DNA from: Halodesulfovibrio sp.
GTDB lineage: Bacteria > Desulfobacterota > Desulfovibrionia > Desulfovibrionales > Desulfovibrionaceae
Assembly (NCBI GenBank): GCA_003252375.1
Contig: QKEJ01000083.1
Coordinates: 1 to 35,998 of the forward strand
Direction of reading: 5' to 3'
DNA: 35,998 nucleotides
The notes beneath the pieces are model-generated. The model saw only the letters and a list, made by a program, of their open reading frames with translations. It was not told the origin of the DNA and searched no databases. Below are positions 1 through 8,959 of this stretch, one piece after another (position 1 is the stretch's first letter; each line of letters begins with the position of its first letter). The position numbers and the translations under genes are program-made.

Positions 1-1
1 A

Positions 2-334
2 GCAGTTGCTCTTGTCCCTGAAGGCGGGTTTGCCTACACTCTTGCCCCGGACGCCGCACATGGATGGCACAACTCCACCCTCACGCTGAACATGCTGGGA
101 CAGCCCCAGCAATGGTCCATCAGTGGAAAGAACGGGCGCATGAGCATAACATTCAACAGATATGACGCTCCGGCCGAATCATTGCCGGAAAAGTATACTA
201 TTGAATCCGGGGATGAGAGCAGCGCCGTTCTCATCATCAAGGAGCGGGTCCGACCGGAGAAGGCCTTTACGGAAGCGCAGCTCAGACTGGACATTCCGCA
301 AGGCACGACCATACGCCCCCTGCCGCACAACTGA
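2..334 (+). CDS. Hypothetical protein, C-terminal part (5' end outside window)
   Basis: The frame is open from the first bases of the window and ends at a TGA at 332-334. About 110 residues are visible. They contain alternating polar and hydrophobic stretches such as STLTLNML, MSITFNRYD and AVLIIKERV, which look like beta strands, possibly of a beta-sandwich or other extracytoplasmic domain. There is no cysteine and no motif I recognise. The first internal ATG is at 92, but the open frame runs upstream of it with ordinary codon use, so the true start is probably outside the window. The function is unknown. The gene is followed after 39 bases by another small unknown gene on the same strand, so the two could be co-transcribed. 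Confidence 0.6.
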   Translation, partial: AVALVPEGGFAYTLAPDAAHGWHNSTLTLNMLGQPQQWSISGKNGRMSITFNRYDAPAESLPEKYTIESGDESSAVLIIKERVRPEKAFTEAQLRLDIPQGTTIRPLPHN

Positions 335-373
335 ACCGATCCCGTCGCCCCGGCGGCGTTACACGAGGTATTC

Positions 374-748
374 ATGGAAGAACGCAACACGCAAGCCACA
401 TCGGAAACTCCCGAGGCATGTCCGCTGGACAACCTCCGGTTCGGCTTCAGGGTCTGGCTCGGTGAAATAAGGCTCATGTGCATCGGTCTCGGTCGCAGCT
501 TCGAGATCCGCCAGCTGGAAAAACGGCTGGAGCAGGAACAGGCACATCTCGGACGCCATACAGCACAGCACATGCTCACCGAAGGGGAAGGACCACTCGA
601 ACCATCCCTTGACATGATCCGCTCGGCACGGCAGGTGCAATTCCTGCAGGATGAAATCGTCCGTCTGAGAGAAGAACAGGAACAGGCCGCCGAACGGGCG
701 GAGAACGCCAAACGCACAACTTGCTGCTCCGGGCAGCACTCAGCATAG
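374..748 (+). CDS. Hypothetical coiled-coil protein, 124 aa
   Basis: This is a small soluble protein with no signal peptide or membrane segment. Two charged helices rich in Glu, Gln and Arg lie at about residues 44-65 (FEIRQLEKRLEQEQAHL) and 85-110 (VQFLQDEIVRLREEQEQAAER), and both have heptad-like spacing typical of coiled coils. The last residues include a Cys-Cys pair (TTCCSGQ). It ends 8 bases before the rpiB start and lies in the same direction, so it is probably in one transcription unit with rpiB and cysS. I do not recognise the family. An adaptor or oligomerising role would be a guess from the coiled coil alone. Confidence 0.65.
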   Translation: MEERNTQATSETPEACPLDNLRFGFRVWLGEIRLMCIGLGRSFEIRQLEKRLEQEQAHLGRHTAQHMLTEGEGPLEPSLDMIRSARQVQFLQDEIVRLREEQEQAAERAENAKRTTCCSGQHSA

Positions 749-756
749 AGGCTCAC

Positions 757-1191
757 ATGTCCAAGAAAGTATGCATAGGTTCCGACCACGCCGGATACGC
801 CCTCAAGCAGACCCTTATCCCGTTTCTCTCCGCCCTTGGCTGGACCGTGGAAGATGTGGGGCCGGCCTGCACTGACAGCTGCGACTACCCCGTGTTTGCC
901 CAGAAGCTCTGCACCATGGTGCTTGAAGAGTCCATTCCCGGCATCCTCATCTGCGGCACCGGAATCGGCATGTCCATGGCCGCCAACCGCCACGAAGGCA
1001 TTCGCGCAGCCCTGTGCACCAACGAATTTCATGCCCGTGCAACCCGCCAGCACAACAATGCCAATGTTCTGTGCCTCGGTGAACGCGTTACCGGCCCCGG
1101 TGTGGCCATGGAACTGGCCCGCATTTTCCTTGAAACGCCCTTCGAGGGCGGGCGTCACCAGCGCCGCATAGATCTCTTTGACGGAAAGTAG
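757..1191 (+). CDS. rpiB: Ribose-5-phosphate isomerase B
   Basis: RpiB interconverts ribose 5-phosphate and ribulose 5-phosphate in the cytoplasmic pentose phosphate pathway. The protein has 144 residues, close to the usual 145-150. Visible signatures are the N-terminal GSDHAGYALK phosphate-binding segment, the catalytic-cysteine loop ICGTGIGMSMAANR followed by HEGIRAALC, and NNANVLCLGER. The start is the ATG at 757 with GAGG 5-6 bases upstream. An in-frame TTG at 721 would add 12 residues that overlap the previous gene and do not look like RpiB. The gene is followed after 10 bases by cysS. Its product can feed prs, which lies 4.6 kb downstream. Confidence 0.93.
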   Translation: MSKKVCIGSDHAGYALKQTLIPFLSALGWTVEDVGPACTDSCDYPVFAQKLCTMVLEESIPGILICGTGIGMSMAANRHEGIRAALCTNEFHARATRQHNNANVLCLGERVTGPGVAMELARIFLETPFEGGRHQRRIDLFDGK

Positions 1192-1201
1192 GACTTACCG
1201 C

Positions 1202-2659
1202 ATGCAGCTCTACAACACCCTCACCCGCCACAAGGAAGAATTCGTTCCCTCCACGCCCGGCAAGGTCAACATGTACGTCTGCGGCATCACCGCCTACGAC
1301 CTCTGCCACATAGGCCATGCCCGTTCCGCCGTGGTATTCGACGTTCTGGTGCGCTACCTGCGCAGTACAGGCCTTGACGTGACCTTCGCCCGAAACTTCA
1401 CGGACGTGGACGACAAGATCATCAACCGCGCCAATCAGGAAGGGCTTTCCAGTACCGCCGTGGCCGAAAAATACATCCAGACCTTTTACGAGGACATGGA
1501 CAGACTGAACGTGCTGCGCGCGGACATTGAACCGAAGTGCACCGAACACATCGACGAAATGCTCGCCCTGTGCGAAGACCTCATCGCCAAAGGGAAGGCC
1601 TATGCCACCCCTGCCGGAGACGTCTATTTCCGTGTCCGGGCCTTCCCGGAATACGGCAAGCTCTCCGGCCGCGACGTGGATGATATGCGCTCCGGCGCCC
1701 GCGTCGCTCCGGGTGAGGAAAAGGAAGACCCGCTGGACTTCGCCCTGTGGAAGAGCGCCAAGCCTGGTGAACCCTTCTGGGAAAGCCCGTGGGGTCAGGG
1801 ACGTCCCGGCTGGCATATCGAATGCTCTGCCATGAGTGAAAAACACATGCCACTGCCGCTGGATATCCACGGCGGGGGGCTCGATCTCATCTTCCCGCAC
1901 CACGAAAACGAAATCGCCCAGACAGAAGCCGCCACCGGCGACCATATGGCACGCTACTGGGTGCACAACGGCTTCGTGCAGGTAGACTCAGAAAAGATGT
2001 CCAAGTCGCTTGGCAACTTCAAGACCATCCGCGACATTCTGGAGAACTACCTGCCCGAGACCCTGCGCTTTTTCCTGCTGACCAAGCACTACCGCAGCCC
2101 CATCGACTTCACGTTTGAGGTCATGGACGATGCGGAAAAGAACCTGAAGCGCATTTATGAAACCAAGGCCCAGCTGGCCGAGGAACTGGCCCGGACCAAG
2201 TGGTCCCGCGCCGACCTGCCTGCGGAAATCACCGCAGAATTCGAGGAACACCTCGCAGCATGGCATGCGGCCATGGCCGACGACATGAACACCGCCGCCG
2301 CACTCGGCCACGTGTTCAGCATTGTCCGGCTCATCAACCGCATCACGGAAGACAAGGCCATGCGCAAGGCGGACGGAGCCAAGACCCTGTTCTCCAGAGC
2401 GCTTGAAGCCTTTGATGAATGGGCCGGAATCCTTGGCGTCTTCTCCATGGAAGCCTCCGCGTTCCTGAGCGATCTCAAACAGTGCAAAACCGTACGCAAA
2501 GGCATCGACCCGGCCAAGGTGGAAGACCTTATCGCCCGCAGACAGGAAGCCAGAAAGGCAAAGGATTTCGCCTTGTCGGACTCCCTGCGGGACGAGCTTG
2601 TCACCCTTGGAGTGGACGTGCGGGATACCCCCGCCGGTCCTGCCTGGGACGTGCTGTAG
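1202..2659 (+). CDS. cysS: Cysteinyl-tRNA synthetase
   Basis: CysS charges tRNA-Cys with cysteine. The protein has 485 residues, normal for this class I synthetase. It starts [13 protein letters not shown] as family members do, so the ATG at 1202 is chosen over an in-frame TTG at 1178 inside rpiB. Residue Cys27 (MYVCG) is the first zinc ligand. The HIGH motif appears as HIGH at residues 36-39, and KMSKS lies at 265-269. The zinc-site motif GWHIECSAM and the [15 protein letters not shown] segment are also present. The C-terminal part ([13 protein letters not shown]) is the usual anticodon-region end. The gene is 7 bases upstream of the protease gene and is probably co-transcribed with rpiB. 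Confidence 0.96.
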   Translation: MQLYNTLTRHKEEFVPSTPGKVNMYVCGITAYDLCHIGHARSAVVFDVLVRYLRSTGLDVTFARNFTDVDDKIINRANQEGLSSTAVAEKYIQTFYEDMDRLNVLRADIEPKCTEHIDEMLALCEDLIAKGKAYATPAGDVYFRVRAFPEYGKLSGRDVDDMRSGARVAPGEEKEDPLDFALWKSAKPGEPFWESPWGQGRPGWHIECSAMSEKHMPLPLDIHGGGLDLIFPHHENEIAQTEAATGDHMARYWVHNGFVQVDSEKMSKSLGNFKTIRDILENYLPETLRFFLLTKHYRSPIDFTFEVMDDAEKNLKRIYETKAQLAEELARTKWSRADLPAEITAEFEEHLAAWHAAMADDMNTAAALGHVFSIVRLINRITEDKAMRKADGAKTLFSRALEAFDEWAGILGVFSMEASAFLSDLKQCKTVRKGIDPAKVEDLIARRQEARKAKDFALSDSLRDELVTLGVDVRDTPAGPAWDVL

Positions 2660-2666
2660 GAGCACC

Positions 2667-4145
2667 ATGAACGGCATCAAGGCCATTATCGCCGCACTGT
2701 TCCGCCGACCCCGGAGTTTCTCCGGGGTACGGCTTGCGGCAATCTGCGGCTTCCTGTTCGTCCTGTCTCTGCTTGTTCCTGCGCAGTCTGGAAAAGCGGA
2801 CCTCAGGGACCTGTTCAGCGACTTCACCCTCAAGGATGAACTGGAACTCGGCCGCAAGTTCAGCATCCTCGTCAAGTCCCGCATGCCCCTGGTGGAAGAC
2901 CCGGAAATCGTCAGCTACGTCAAGGACATCATCACGCGGCTGCAGACCACGATGAAGCCGCAGCCCTACGCCTTTGAAGCCAACGTCATCCTCGACAATT
3001 CCCTCAACGCCTTCGCCGTTCCCGGCGGCTATCTGTTCGTGCACACGGGCCTGCTGCTCAATTTGGACAACGAGTCCGAACTGGCCGGTATTCTCGGCCA
3101 CGAACTGGCTCACATTACCCAACAGCACATCGCCGGACGCATTGCCAAAGCCAAAAAAACCCAGGTACTCGGCCTGGCCGGGGCTCTGGCCGGTATTTTC
3201 CTGGGCGGCAGCAGCAACATCCAGAGCGGGCTGGCTGTGGGCTCCATAGCAGCGGCGCAGGCGGCCATGCTCAATTACAGCCGACAGGATGAACGGGAAG
3301 CGGACCAGATGGGTCTCATATATCTGGTTGGGGGCGGATACAACCCCAAGGGGCTGGTCGGCGGTTTCGAGGCCATCCGCAGCAAGCAATGGCAGATGGG
3401 CTCAAACACCCCGGCCTACCTGAGCACGCACCCCGATGTAAACGAACGAATCCAGTATCTCTCCGACCGCATCAGAACCCTGCCCATTGAGGTGCAACTG
3501 CGCCCGGAGAACAATGCCCGCTTCCTGCGCATCAAGACCCTTATCAGAGCACGCTACACGGACCCGGCTACAGCCATCCGCCACTTTGACACGGAAATTC
3601 GCCAAGGCACGGCCATCCCGCTCATGGGCAAGGCCATAGCCCTCTCCCGGCTGAACCGGATAACGGAAGCAGCCGATGCCTTCGACCTCGCTCTGGACTG
3701 GGCTCCCAATGACGTTCTGGTCAACCGTGAAGCGGGCATCTTCCATTACCTCAAGGGCAACCTGGACCGTGGTGCCACCCTGCTTCAGAAAGCGGTCATC
3801 ATGAACAGCCAGGACTACCTCAGCGACTTCTACTATGCCCGGCTGCTGGCCACCAAGGGAGACCTCAAGGGAGCATCCGACTACTACGAGGAAATCCTCC
3901 GCCACCTGCCGGAAGACTCGGAAGTCCATTACTATTACGGCCGGCTGCTGGGCGAACACCGCTACCTTTTCAAGGCGCACCTGCACCTTGCCTACAGCGC
4001 GCTCTATAAGAACGACCGCAAGAAGACCCAGTACCACCTCGGGCTGGCCACGGCCAACGCCCACCGCCCCGACGAGAAGGAACAACTGGAGCGCTTCTCG
4101 GCACGGTTCAAGGAGCGGGCCGAGTTCTGGCCCGACAGCGACTAG
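2667..4145 (+). CDS. M48-family zinc metalloprotease with C-terminal TPR repeats (BepA/YfgC-like)
   Basis: The 492-residue protein has a hydrophobic N-terminal signal or anchor at about residues 22-40, so it is exported to the periplasm. The protease domain carries the HExxH zinc motif as HELAH at residues 145-149 in the context ILGHELAHITQQH. The third zinc ligand is probably Glu209 in SRQDEREAD, which matches the SRxxExxAD pattern of M48 peptidases. Residues from about 290 to the end form helical pairs typical of TPR repeats. This layout is that of BepA (YfgC), a periplasmic chaperone-protease in outer-membrane protein assembly. That specific role is inferred from architecture. The start is the ATG at 2667 behind a GTAGGAG ribosome site that overlaps the cysS stop. 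Confidence 0.88.
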   Translation: MNGIKAIIAALFRRPRSFSGVRLAAICGFLFVLSLLVPAQSGKADLRDLFSDFTLKDELELGRKFSILVKSRMPLVEDPEIVSYVKDIITRLQTTMKPQPYAFEANVILDNSLNAFAVPGGYLFVHTGLLLNLDNESELAGILGHELAHITQQHIAGRIAKAKKTQVLGLAGALAGIFLGGSSNIQSGLAVGSIAAAQAAMLNYSRQDEREADQMGLIYLVGGGYNPKGLVGGFEAIRSKQWQMGSNTPAYLSTHPDVNERIQYLSDRIRTLPIEVQLRPENNARFLRIKTLIRARYTDPATAIRHFDTEIRQGTAIPLMGKAIALSRLNRITEAADAFDLALDWAPNDVLVNREAGIFHYLKGNLDRGATLLQKAVIMNSQDYLSDFYYARLLATKGDLKGASDYYEEILRHLPEDSEVHYYYGRLLGEHRYLFKAHLHLAYSALYKNDRKKTQYHLGLATANAHRPDEKEQLERFSARFKERAEFWPDSD

Positions 4146-4226
4146 CCCCCGTCCCGACCGGGACGCGCGGAATACAAGAACGACCATGCCGCATGCCGCA
4201 CGCATGCGCCCTGCTGGAGATACATG

Positions 4227-4766
4227 ATGGAATTACGCGGAACGACCATACTGGCGGTCAAGGATGAAAACGGCGTTGCCATGGCCGGAGACGGACAGGT
4301 TACCCTCGGTCAGAGCATCGTGATGAAGCATACCGCACGCAAGGTCCGCCGCATTTACCGCGACAGGATCATTGCCGGGTTTGCCGGCGCCACCGCGGAT
4401 GCCTTTACCCTCTTCGAACGGTTCGAGGCCAAGCTGGAGGAATTCCGCGGAAATCTCACACGCGCAAGCGTCGAAATGGCCAAGGACTGGCGCAAGGACA
4501 AGTACCTGCGCAAGCTGGAAGCCATGCTCATCGTCGCGGACGCCGAGCACATCCTCATCCTCAGCGGCACCGGTGACGTGATCGAACCCGATGACGGGCT
4601 CGCCGCCATCGGCAGCGGCGGTGCCTACGCCCTTTCCGCAGCGCGCGCCCTGGCCCGCAACACCGACCTTGCCGCCGAGGAGATCTGCCTGCGCTCCATG
4701 GCCATTGCCGGTGAAATCTGTGTCTTCACCAACAACAACCTGACCGTCGAAACCATCACCCGATGA
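4227..4766 (+). CDS. hslV: ATP-dependent protease subunit HslV (ClpQ)
   Basis: HslV is the proteolytic core of the cytoplasmic HslUV protease. The mature enzyme starts at the threonine of the ELRGTTIL segment, which acts as the N-terminal nucleophile after the short propeptide is removed. Family signatures include [53 protein letters not shown] and [16 protein letters not shown]. Two adjacent ATGs lie at 4224 and 4227. The GGAG at 4214-4218 favours 4227, giving 179 residues. The gene ends in a four-base ATGA overlap with ispE, implying translational coupling. The ATPase partner gene hslU, often next to hslV, is not in this window. Confidence 0.95.
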   Translation: MELRGTTILAVKDENGVAMAGDGQVTLGQSIVMKHTARKVRRIYRDRIIAGFAGATADAFTLFERFEAKLEEFRGNLTRASVEMAKDWRKDKYLRKLEAMLIVADAEHILILSGTGDVIEPDDGLAAIGSGGAYALSAARALARNTDLAAEEICLRSMAIAGEICVFTNNNLTVETITR

Positions 4767-5671
4767 GCACGGGCCGAAATACCGTCCCCACGGATGCCGC
4801 ATCCCCGGTGCTCCTGCGTGCCGGATGCAAGATCAACCTGTATCTGGACATTCTCGGCAGGCGCGCCGACGGCTATCATGAGCTGGACACCCTGTTCTAC
4901 CCGTTGCCCGCCCCTTTCGACACCCTGACGGTGTCACCGGGAACCGACGGTTCGGGCTTGCGGATCGAATGCGAGCGGGCCGACCTGTGCACGCAGGACA
5001 ACACCCTGCACAAGGCGTGGCGTCTTTTTGCCGAGGCAACAGGATACGCCCCGGACCTGCATGTGCATCTTGAAAAGGGCATCCCGGACGGCGCCGGGCT
5101 GGGTGGCGGCAGTGCCGATGCGGCCGCGCTCCTGTCCCACCTCAATGACGGCGCCGGACCTGCCGGACTTGACGCCGGTCAATTGAACGCCCTTGCCGCG
5201 CGCATCGGCGCGGATGTCCCCTTCTTCCTGCGCAATGTTCCTGCCCGCGCCACGGGTATCGGCGAGCACCTTGTACCGCACGACGTGAATCTTGCGGGGT
5301 TCACGCTGGTACTGGCCTGCCCGCCGGAGCACGTGTCCACGCCATGGGCCTTCTCGGCATGGGACCGGGAACATACGGCCATGGAAGCGCCTACAGCGAC
5401 GCCCGATAGGTTGACATCTTCAGTTCATACGTATACAAGACCCTCCTCTCGTGCCTTGTGGCTTTTTAACAGCTTTGAATCGGTGGTATTTGCGGCCTTT
5501 CCGAAGCTGCGGGCGTACAAGGGATCACTCATCAGGCATGGCTCAGCCGCAGCTGTGATGAGTGGAAGTGGCGCAAGCCTCTTCGCCCTGTACAGAGAGA
5601 CGGAAAAGGCATTGAAGGCGTCTGCCGCCCTTCGCGAGATGGGAGTGCAGACCTTCATCCACCACCTGTAG
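4763..5671 (+). CDS. ispE: 4-diphosphocytidyl-2-C-methyl-D-erythritol kinase
   Basis: IspE phosphorylates CDP-methylerythritol in the MEP pathway of isoprenoid synthesis. The protein has 302 residues. GHMP-kinase motifs are visible: the N-terminal [21 protein letters not shown], the ATP-binding [15 protein letters not shown] loop at about residues 113-127, ADVPFF, and the C-terminal [12 protein letters not shown] motif. The ATG at 4763 overlaps the hslV stop. Between about 5395 and 5470 base composition drops and codons become atypical (AGG, TTG, TCA, CAT, ACA, AGA), encoding a low-complexity linker. A promoter-like sequence lies in that stretch. tRNA-Gln begins only 4 bases after the stop codon. 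Two other MEP genes (fused ispDF) lie 24 kb downstream. Confidence 0.95.
   Translation: MSTGRNTVPTDAASPVLLRAGCKINLYLDILGRRADGYHELDTLFYPLPAPFDTLTVSPGTDGSGLRIECERADLCTQDNTLHKAWRLFAEATGYAPDLHVHLEKGIPDGAGLGGGSADAAALLSHLNDGAGPAGLDAGQLNALAARIGADVPFFLRNVPARATGIGEHLVPHDVNLAGFTLVLACPPEHVSTPWAFSAWDREHTAMEAPTATPDRLTSSVHTYTRPSSRALWLFNSFESVVFAAFPKLRAYKGSLIRHGSAAAVMSGSGASLFALYRETEKALKASAALREMGVQTFIHHL
5411..5439 (+). promoter_or_regulatory. Possible sigma-70 promoter inside ispE for tRNA-Gln and prs
   Basis: A consensus TTGACA at 5411-5416 is followed by TATACA at 5432-5437 (15-base spacer) or TACAAG at 5434-5439 (17-base spacer). It lies in a locally AT-richer part of ispE about 240 bases upstream of tRNA-Gln. 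The perfect -35 box is the main support, and the -10 assignment is uncertain. Confidence 0.4.
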
Positions 5672-5675
5672 GTGT

Positions 5676-5751
5676 TGGGGCGTCGCCAAGTTGGTAAGGC
5701 AACGGGTTTTGGTCCCGTCATTCGAGGGTTCAAGTCCTTCCGCCCCAGCCA
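5676..5751 (+). tRNA. tRNA-Gln (anticodon UUG)
   Basis: The 76-base sequence folds as a complete cloverleaf with 3' CCA encoded. The acceptor stem TGGGGCG pairs with CGCCCCA over seven base pairs. The anticodon stem ACGGG/CCCGT encloses the loop TTTTGGT, with TTG at the anticodon positions, which reads CAA. The T-arm is GAGGG-TTCAAGT-CCTTC, with one G-T pair. The gene lies between ispE and prs on the same strand, 4 bases after the ispE stop, so it must be processed from a longer transcript or be driven by the promoter inside ispE. Confidence 0.96.
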
Positions 5752-5799
5752 TACTACATTTACAGGTGAGTTACAGACCTCAGGCCCGGAATTGATACC

Positions 5800-6738
5800 A
5801 TGCACGGCGACTTGAAGATACTCACTGGCTCCTCCAATCCGGAGCTGGCCAAGGCCATCTGCAATCATCTTGGCTGCCAGCTCACCCCCGCTGTATGCGA
5901 AACCTTCAGCGACGGTGAAATCCGCATTGAAATCGGTGCCAACGTCCGCGGTGACGACGTGTTCGTCGTCCAGTCCACTTGCGCCCCCGTGAACTACAAC
6001 CTGATGCAGCTGTGCCTCATGCTCGACGCGCTCAAGCGCGCCAGCGTCGGCCGCGTCACCGCTGTTGTTCCCTACTACGGCTATGCCCGTCAGGACCGCA
6101 AGGTTGTGCCCAGAGCCCCCATCAGCGCAAAGGTTGTTGCAGACTTTTTGACCATGGCCGGCATGCACCGCCTGGTCACCGTCGACCTGCATGCGGGGCA
6201 GATCCAGGGCTTCTTCAACACCCCCGTGGACAACCTGTACGCGGCACCGGTCATCCTTGAATACCTGCGGGACATCAAGGACGAGATCGTCATGGTCTCT
6301 CCCGATGCCGGTGGGGTTGAACGGGCCCGCGCCTTCGCAAAGCGCCTGAACGCAGGGCTCGCCATCATCGACAAGCGCCGCGACAAGCCCAACCAGGCCC
6401 AGGCCATGCACGTCATCGGTGACGTGAAGGGCAAGGTCGCCGTAGTTGTCGACGACATGATCGACACGGCCGGCACCATGGTGGCCGCTGCCAACGTGCT
6501 CATGGACAACGGCGCCAAGGAAGTCATGGCCTGCGCAACCCACCCCGTGCTTTCCGGCCCGGCCATCGACCGCCTCAACAGCTCCGCCTATTCCAAGGTG
6601 CTGGTGACGGATACCGTACCGCTGGGCGACAAGCTCGAGAACTGCGAGAAGCTGCAGGTGCTTTCCATTGCGGGCCTGCTTGCACGCTCCATTCACAACA
6701 TCCATACGGAATCTTCCGTTAGCGTATTGTTTGTTTAG
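5800..6738 (+). CDS. prs: Ribose-phosphate pyrophosphokinase (PRPP synthetase)
   Basis: Prs makes PRPP from ribose 5-phosphate and ATP for nucleotide, histidine and tryptophan synthesis. The protein has 312 residues, typical for class I enzymes. Visible signatures are [24 protein letters not shown] near the N-terminus, the flexible-loop region [22 protein letters not shown], and the PRPP-binding loop [13 protein letters not shown] at about residues 217-229. The start is the ATG at 5800, with only a weak GGA upstream. The gene lies 48 bases after tRNA-Gln and 58 bases before rplY. The order prs-rplY-pth recurs in many bacteria. Confidence 0.96.
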   Translation: MHGDLKILTGSSNPELAKAICNHLGCQLTPAVCETFSDGEIRIEIGANVRGDDVFVVQSTCAPVNYNLMQLCLMLDALKRASVGRVTAVVPYYGYARQDRKVVPRAPISAKVVADFLTMAGMHRLVTVDLHAGQIQGFFNTPVDNLYAAPVILEYLRDIKDEIVMVSPDAGGVERARAFAKRLNAGLAIIDKRRDKPNQAQAMHVIGDVKGKVAVVVDDMIDTAGTMVAAANVLMDNGAKEVMACATHPVLSGPAIDRLNSSAYSKVLVTDTVPLGDKLENCEKLQVLSIAGLLARSIHNIHTESSVSVLFV

Positions 6739-6796
6739 TGTTTTTTTATCTGCAGCGAGTGAAACACCTCGTGGTGGAACCCTAAAGGAGTAAACT

Positions 6797-7405
6797 ATGT
6801 CCGAAAGAATCACCTACCCTATCAAGAAGCGCGACGGCCTCGGCAAGGGCGCCAACCGCCGCCTGCGTGAGCAGGGCCTCATTCCCGGCATCTTCTACAG
6901 CACTACCGGTGAAAATATTCCCGTTGTGACTGAATCCCTGCCTTTCGAACGTCTCTACAAGAGCGTTGGCAAGACCGCTGTGTTCAACCTCGATATCGAG
7001 GGTGAAAGCAAGCCCTGCCTGCTCTGGAAGATTGAAATGCACCCCTTCAAGCAGCGAGTGCAGCACGTTGACTTCTACGGCGTTGACCTGGAAAAGGAAA
7101 TCAACGTCAAGGTTGCCATCAAGCGCGTTGGCAACTCCAAGGGCGTGAAGGCCGGCGGCCGTCTGGAAGAATACCGTGACGCCGTCACCATCATCGGCAA
7201 GCCCGAACTGCTGCCCCCCCACATCACTGTCGACATCACCGAAATGCAGATCGAAGACGCCGTGTTCGCCTCCGCCCTGCAGCTGCCCGAAGGCGTTCGC
7301 GTGAAGTATGACAATGACTTCGTCATCCTGCGAATCGTTCCCGGCCGTGCAGCAGCCGCGACCGAGGAGTCCGAAGACGATGGCAAGAAGAAGAAGAAAA
7401 AGTAG
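6797..7405 (+). CDS. rplY: 50S ribosomal protein L25 (TL5/CTC long form)
   Basis: L25 binds 5S rRNA in the large ribosomal subunit. The protein has 202 residues, so it is the long TL5/CTC type with an N-terminal 5S-rRNA-binding domain (about 1-95) and a C-terminal beta domain (about 96-185). The segment KKRDGLGKGANRRLREQGLIPGIFYS is the usual N-terminal signature. The protein ends with an acidic stretch (EESEDD) and a lysine run, a tail common in this group. The start has a strong AAAGGAG site 6 bases upstream. A strong terminator follows the stop codon. Confidence 0.95.
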   Translation: MSERITYPIKKRDGLGKGANRRLREQGLIPGIFYSTTGENIPVVTESLPFERLYKSVGKTAVFNLDIEGESKPCLLWKIEMHPFKQRVQHVDFYGVDLEKEINVKVAIKRVGNSKGVKAGGRLEEYRDAVTIIGKPELLPPHITVDITEMQIEDAVFASALQLPEGVRVKYDNDFVILRIVPGRAAAATEESEDDGKKKKKK

Positions 7406-7422
7406 CATCAACGCTCACTTTC

Positions 7423-7461
7423 GGCCCCATACTGCATGGTATGGGGCCGTTTTCTGTTTTT
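7423..7461 (+). terminator. Rho-independent terminator after rplY
   Basis: A ten-base stem GGCCCCATAC / GTATGGGGCC with loop TGCATG is followed by a T-rich tract (GTTTTCTGTTTTT). It closes the prs-rplY unit ahead of pth. Confidence 0.9.
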
Positions 7462-7502
7462 AGCGGGTCACGTTTGGCCCAGCACACGCGAGGGCATTCA
7501 GC

Positions 7503-8114
7503 ATGCAAGTAGCCGGCCTCATCGTCGGCCTGGGAAACCCGGGCAAGGAATACGAAAACACCCGTCACAACCTCGGCTTCATGGCTGTCGACCACCTCAT
7601 GGACGACGCCCGCCGGTTCACGGCTGATGCCTGCACCTCCCTTTCCACGGGCAAGGGCAAGTATCAGCTCTGGAAATGCCTGCCGGGCGGGCTGCGCTCC
7701 CCGTGGCTGGTGGCAAAACCGCAGACCTACATGAACCTGTCGGGCGAGGCGGTCGGGCATATCTGCAATTTTTACAACCTGGACGCCGAACAGGTTCTGG
7801 TGGTGCACGACGAACTGGACCTGCCCCTTGGCCGCATGAAGTTCAAGACCGGCGGCGGCCTTGCCGGCCACAACGGCCTCAAGTCCATTGCCCAGCATCT
7901 GGGAACACGGGACTTCCATCGTCTGCGCCTGGGCATAGGCAAGCCGGAACACGCCAACACCGCAGGATATGTGCTCAGCAAGTTCTCCGGGGAGGAACCC
8001 CGTCTGGTTGGCGACGTGCTGGATGGCGCCCTGCGGGGCATGCTGGCTTTCATCGAACGGGGCCCCGCTGACGCCATTGCGCTTGTCAACGCCTTCGGCA
8101 CCGCTGCTTCGTAA
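7503..8114 (+). CDS. pth: Peptidyl-tRNA hydrolase
   Basis: Pth cleaves the ester link of peptidyl-tRNAs released from stalled ribosomes. The protein has 203 residues. It begins with LIVGLGNPGKEYENTRHNLGF, which contains Asn12 and the catalytic His22. It also carries KPQTYMNLSG, the VVHDELDLPLG segment with the catalytic-site Asp, and KTGGGLAGHNGLKSI, which includes the conserved Asn. The ATG at 7503 has a GAGGG site about 9 bases upstream. The gene lies just after the rplY terminator and about 95 bases before the CarD-type regulator. Confidence 0.96.
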   Translation: MQVAGLIVGLGNPGKEYENTRHNLGFMAVDHLMDDARRFTADACTSLSTGKGKYQLWKCLPGGLRSPWLVAKPQTYMNLSGEAVGHICNFYNLDAEQVLVVHDELDLPLGRMKFKTGGGLAGHNGLKSIAQHLGTRDFHRLRLGIGKPEHANTAGYVLSKFSGEEPRLVGDVLDGALRGMLAFIERGPADAIALVNAFGTAAS

Positions 8115-8209
8115 CGCGCAAATCAAATTGGCATGGACTACCGGGGCGGAATAAGCTATTGTACTTTTTCGCGCTAAGAGAATTTGTGACAGACTGCAAG
8201 GAGTGAACG

Positions 8210-8722
8210 TTGTTCTCACCAAACCAACTCGTGGTGTATCCGGCTCAGGGTGTGGGCAAGGTAGAACGGATTGAACGCCAGACCATCGGCGGCATCGATA
8301 CCGAATTCTACATCGTCCGTATTCTGAGCAACAACGTTACGCTCATGGTTCCCGTCAAGAATGCCGCCAATGTCGGCCTCCGCGCCGTGTGCTCCGCCGA
8401 CAAGGGCAGCGCCATCCTTGAAGACCTCGGGGACCGTACCGGGTTCACCGGGTACACCGGCCAGAACTGGAACCGGCGCTACCGCGAATATTCCGAAAAG
8501 CTCAAGAGCGGTGAACTTGCCGACGTGGCATACGTCCTGAAGGAACTGCTGCTCATCGGCAAGGACAAGGAACTGTCCTTTGGCGAACGCAGACTGCTTG
8601 AGCAGGCCATGGGGCTCATTACCCTTGAGCTGGCTCACGCGCTTGACCGCCCACAGGAAGAGGTGCAGGCCACCATCGAGGAAATGTTTGCGGACGTCCT
8701 TGCAGTGCAGGAAAAAAATTAG
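8210..8722 (+). CDS. CarD/CdnL-family RNA polymerase-binding regulator
   Basis: CarD/CdnL proteins bind the RNA polymerase beta subunit and stabilise open promoter complexes, especially at rRNA and housekeeping promoters. The 170-residue protein has the N-terminal CarD/Mfd-like domain (FSPNQLVVYPAQGVGKVERIE at the start, then FYIVRILSNNVTLMVPV) and a helical C-terminal domain (about residues 75-165) with ENLxSGELADVAYVLKEL-like spacing and SFGERRLLEQAMGLI. The start is a TTG at 8210, set by an AAGGAG site six bases upstream. No ATG fits. It lies upstream of rho, so two general transcription factors are neighbours. A weak TTGGCA box lies at 8128-8133. Confidence 0.92.
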   Translation: MFSPNQLVVYPAQGVGKVERIERQTIGGIDTEFYIVRILSNNVTLMVPVKNAANVGLRAVCSADKGSAILEDLGDRTGFTGYTGQNWNRRYREYSEKLKSGELADVAYVLKELLLIGKDKELSFGERRLLEQAMGLITLELAHALDRPQEEVQATIEEMFADVLAVQEKN

Positions 8723-8959
8723 CCAGGCATGTTGCCTTCCAGCGTTCTTTACGCTAGGCTTTCCTTCAACGCACCTTCGGTGTGCCCACCAACCCCTGAG
8801 CACGCCTTTCAATCTCTATGATGACTTTCCTGCGGTGTGACATCGCGCACACCTGACAGAAATCCACGTTTATATCCTTTCCCTTCGCATGCTGAACCGG
8901 ATGCCCGGTCTGCCTGCCTACAATCCCACATCTTCACCCTACAACGCATCTGAGTCCTT

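Noticed and set aside
6705-6760. Terminator after prs from ACGGAA/TTCCGT and a later T-run
   Set aside because: The stem is only six bases with a two-base centre and the T-run starts about 20 bases later, so it does not have terminator geometry.
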